Shown here piece after piece: positions 62,608-64,000 of a stretch of 64,000 bases of DNA. How positions within the stretch are numbered: the stretch's first letter is position 1; each line of letters starts with the position of its first letter. The position numbers and the translations under genes were made by a program. The notes under the pieces are model-generated. The model did no database searches and had not been told where the DNA came from. It saw only the letters and a program-made list of their open reading frames with translations. This stretch comes from Bacillus altitudinis 41KF2b (GTDB lineage: Bacteria > Bacillota > Bacilli > Bacillales > Bacillaceae), in NCBI RefSeq assembly GCF_000691145.1, contig NZ_ASJC01000001.1, positions 248,001 to 312,000 on the forward strand. Reading direction: 5' to 3'.

Positions 62608-63393
62608 ATGCATGTTAATCTATCTGGCAAAAAAGCATTGGTCGCAGCAAGCAGTCAAGGTATCGGTAAAGCCATTGCCTTTCATCTTGCAAAAGAGGGA
62701 GCAGATGTGATGGTCTCGGGAAGACATGAGCAAACGCTGCAAGAAGCGGTCAAAGAATTATCCCCGCTTGTAAAAGGGAAGCTGACGTATCAAGTATGTG
62801 ATGTATCTGACGCCGAGCAAATTAAAGCGCTTGTCGTCGCAGCAGCAGGTGATGAAAAACGTCTTGATATACTCGTGAACAATACAGGCGGTCCTCAAAC
62901 AGGAACACTTGAAACCTTAACAGATGAAGATTGGATGGAATCATTTCAGCTTCATTTACTCAGCTATATTCGGTTATTAAAAGAAGCCTTGCCGTATTTA
63001 AAAAAACAAGGTGCACGCGTGTTAAATATTGCATCTATGTCGGTCAAAGAACCGATCCCAGGCTTGATGCTGTCGAATACATTTAGACCGGCCATTACCG
63101 GCTGGACAAAAACAGCTGCTCAGGAGCTTGCCAAAGATGGCATTTTGATCAATACCTTAGCCCCTGGGAAAATTGAAACAGAGCGCGTGAAACAGTTAGA
63201 CAAACACCGTGCACAAGAGGAGCAACAATCGGTTGAAGAGATCAAAGCACAAGCTGAACGTATGATTCCGCTGGGCCGTTACGGGCAGCCAGAGGAATTT
63301 GCAGCATATGCGGCTTTTCTTTTATCTGAAGCCAATACATATATGACAGGTCAAACCCTCATCATTGATGGTGGATTGACAAAGTCTCTATAA
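62608..63393 (+). CDS. SDR-family oxidoreductase (BKR-like, no catalytic Tyr)
   Basis: A 261-residue short-chain dehydrogenase. The cofactor site is ASSQGIGKAIAFHLA, with NNTGGPQTG as the NNAG variant and an active-site Ser in NIASMSVKEP. At the place of the YxxxK Tyr the sequence reads LSNTFRPAITGWTKT, so Tyr is absent, as in a known BKR-like subgroup. C-terminal GQTLIIDGG is normal. Substrate unknown. It begins a unit with ykwC, whose start is 14 bp downstream. Confidence 0.85.
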   Translation: MHVNLSGKKALVAASSQGIGKAIAFHLAKEGADVMVSGRHEQTLQEAVKELSPLVKGKLTYQVCDVSDAEQIKALVVAAAGDEKRLDILVNNTGGPQTGTLETLTDEDWMESFQLHLLSYIRLLKEALPYLKKQGARVLNIASMSVKEPIPGLMLSNTFRPAITGWTKTAAQELAKDGILINTLAPGKIETERVKQLDKHRAQEEQQSVEEIKAQAERMIPLGRYGQPEEFAAYAAFLLSEANTYMTGQTLIIDGGLTKSL

Positions 63394-63406
63394 GGAGGAA
63401 TTCTTG

Positions 63407-64000
63407 ATGGCACAAATCAAAACAGTTGGTTTTATTGGAATCGGTGTAATGGGGCGTAGTATGGCAGGGCATTTAATGAATGCTGGCTACGAAGTTCTCG
63501 TTTATACAAGAACAAAAGCAAAGGCAGACACATTGGTTCAAAAAGGTGCTCTTTGGAAATCGACCGTAAAGGAGATCGCAAAGGAGGCAGATGCCGTCAT
63601 CACAATGGTCGGGTATCCATCAGATGTAGAAGAAGTCTATTTAGGAGAAGATGGACTCGTGGCACATGCTGCACCTGGTACATACCTCATTGATATGACC
63701 ACATCGAAACCTCAGCTGGCAAAAGAAATTGAAGCGAAAGCGAAGGAAAAAGGACTATTTGCATTAGATGCGCCGGTCTCTGGCGGAGACGTTGGAGCCC
63801 AAAACGGCACGCTGGCCATTATGATTGGTGGAGAAAAAGCAGCCTATGAAGCGTGCCTGCCGCTATTTCAGCAAATGGGAGAAAATATTCAATATCAAGG
63901 ACCTGCAGGAAGTGGTCAGCATACAAAAATGTGTAACCAAATTGCTATCGCAGCAGGGATGGTAGGTGTGGCTGAGGCAATGGCCTATGCTGAAAAATCA
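63407..64000 (+). CDS. ykwC: 3-hydroxyisobutyrate-dehydrogenase family protein YkwC, 5' part
   Basis: The first 198 codons are present; the gene runs off the window. A Rossmann N-terminus (VGFIGIGVMGRSMAGHLM), the signature DAPVSGGDVGAQNGTLAIMIGG and the catalytic Lys in GSGQHTKMCNQ mark a beta-hydroxyacid dehydrogenase that oxidises short hydroxy acids with NAD(P). ATG at 63407 is eight bases after AAGGAGG. It follows the SDR gene closely and is probably co-transcribed. Confidence 0.92.
   Translation, partial: MAQIKTVGFIGIGVMGRSMAGHLMNAGYEVLVYTRTKAKADTLVQKGALWKSTVKEIAKEADAVITMVGYPSDVEEVYLGEDGLVAHAAPGTYLIDMTTSKPQLAKEIEAKAKEKGLFALDAPVSGGDVGAQNGTLAIMIGGEKAAYEACLPLFQQMGENIQYQGPAGSGQHTKMCNQIAIAAGMVGVAEAMAYAEKS

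Overview
The window is chromosomal DNA of a Bacillus close to, but not, B. subtilis; the B. pumilus / safensis / altitudinis group is my best guess, from recalled protein similarity and gene order only. Nearly every gene has a counterpart in the same order in the B. subtilis ykoG to ykwC interval. Promoters are SigA, SigD, SigE, SigG and SigI types, and the ribosome binding sites are strong AGGAGG types. No phage, IS transposase, CRISPR array, rRNA or tRNA was seen.

Layout. 1-4.9 kb: 5' end of ispA, a small membrane protein/XRE regulator pair, and the ykoGH two-component system with two PepSY proteins. 5-9 kb: Mg-sensing M-box and mgtE, a lipoprotein, and a divergent LysR/cupin pair. 9-15.4 kb: tnrA with divergent ykzB-ykoL, ykoM, the c-di-GMP enzyme ykoW, ykoX, and a manganese riboswitch with ykoY. 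15.4-26.7 kb: sigI-rsgI, sspD, ykrK/htpX, ktrD, small genes, an acyltransferase, kinE and ogt. 26.7-33.9 kb: methionine salvage (mtnKA divergent from mtnE and mtnWXBD) with two SAM riboswitches. 34-41 kb: spo0E, kinD, mhqR, motAB and CtsR-controlled clpE. 41-45 kb: ykvI and a preQ1-controlled queCDEF operon. 45-53.7 kb: ykvS, ykvT, ykvU, stoA, iron-efflux pfeT, ykvY and ykvZ. 53.7-64 kb: glcT, ptsGHI, splAB, mcpC, an SDR gene and the 5' part of ykwC.

How the genes work together. Much of the window handles sporulation and spore biology: KinE and KinD feed the phosphorelay and Spo0E drains it; SspD, SplAB, YkvT, YkvU and StoA act in the spore. Another part handles metal and ion homeostasis: MgtE, YkoY, KtrD and PfeT, each with its own RNA or metalloregulator signal. 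RNA control is dense: M-box, yybP-ykoY, two S-boxes, preQ1-I and a GlcT antiterminator.

The most unusual feature is a dispersed, highly structured repeat of about 175 bp, present in four copies between 10.8 and 38.7 kb. Each copy sits in the intrinsic terminator of a gene. In three copies the terminator hairpin is found on both sides of the repeat. The 3' hairpin shows compensatory base changes between copies. Other points worth following are a likely YkoG operator pair, an upstream ORF and hairpin between the M-box and mgtE, a Fur/PerR site cluster at pfeT, and a SigI-type promoter built into the ykoY terminator.
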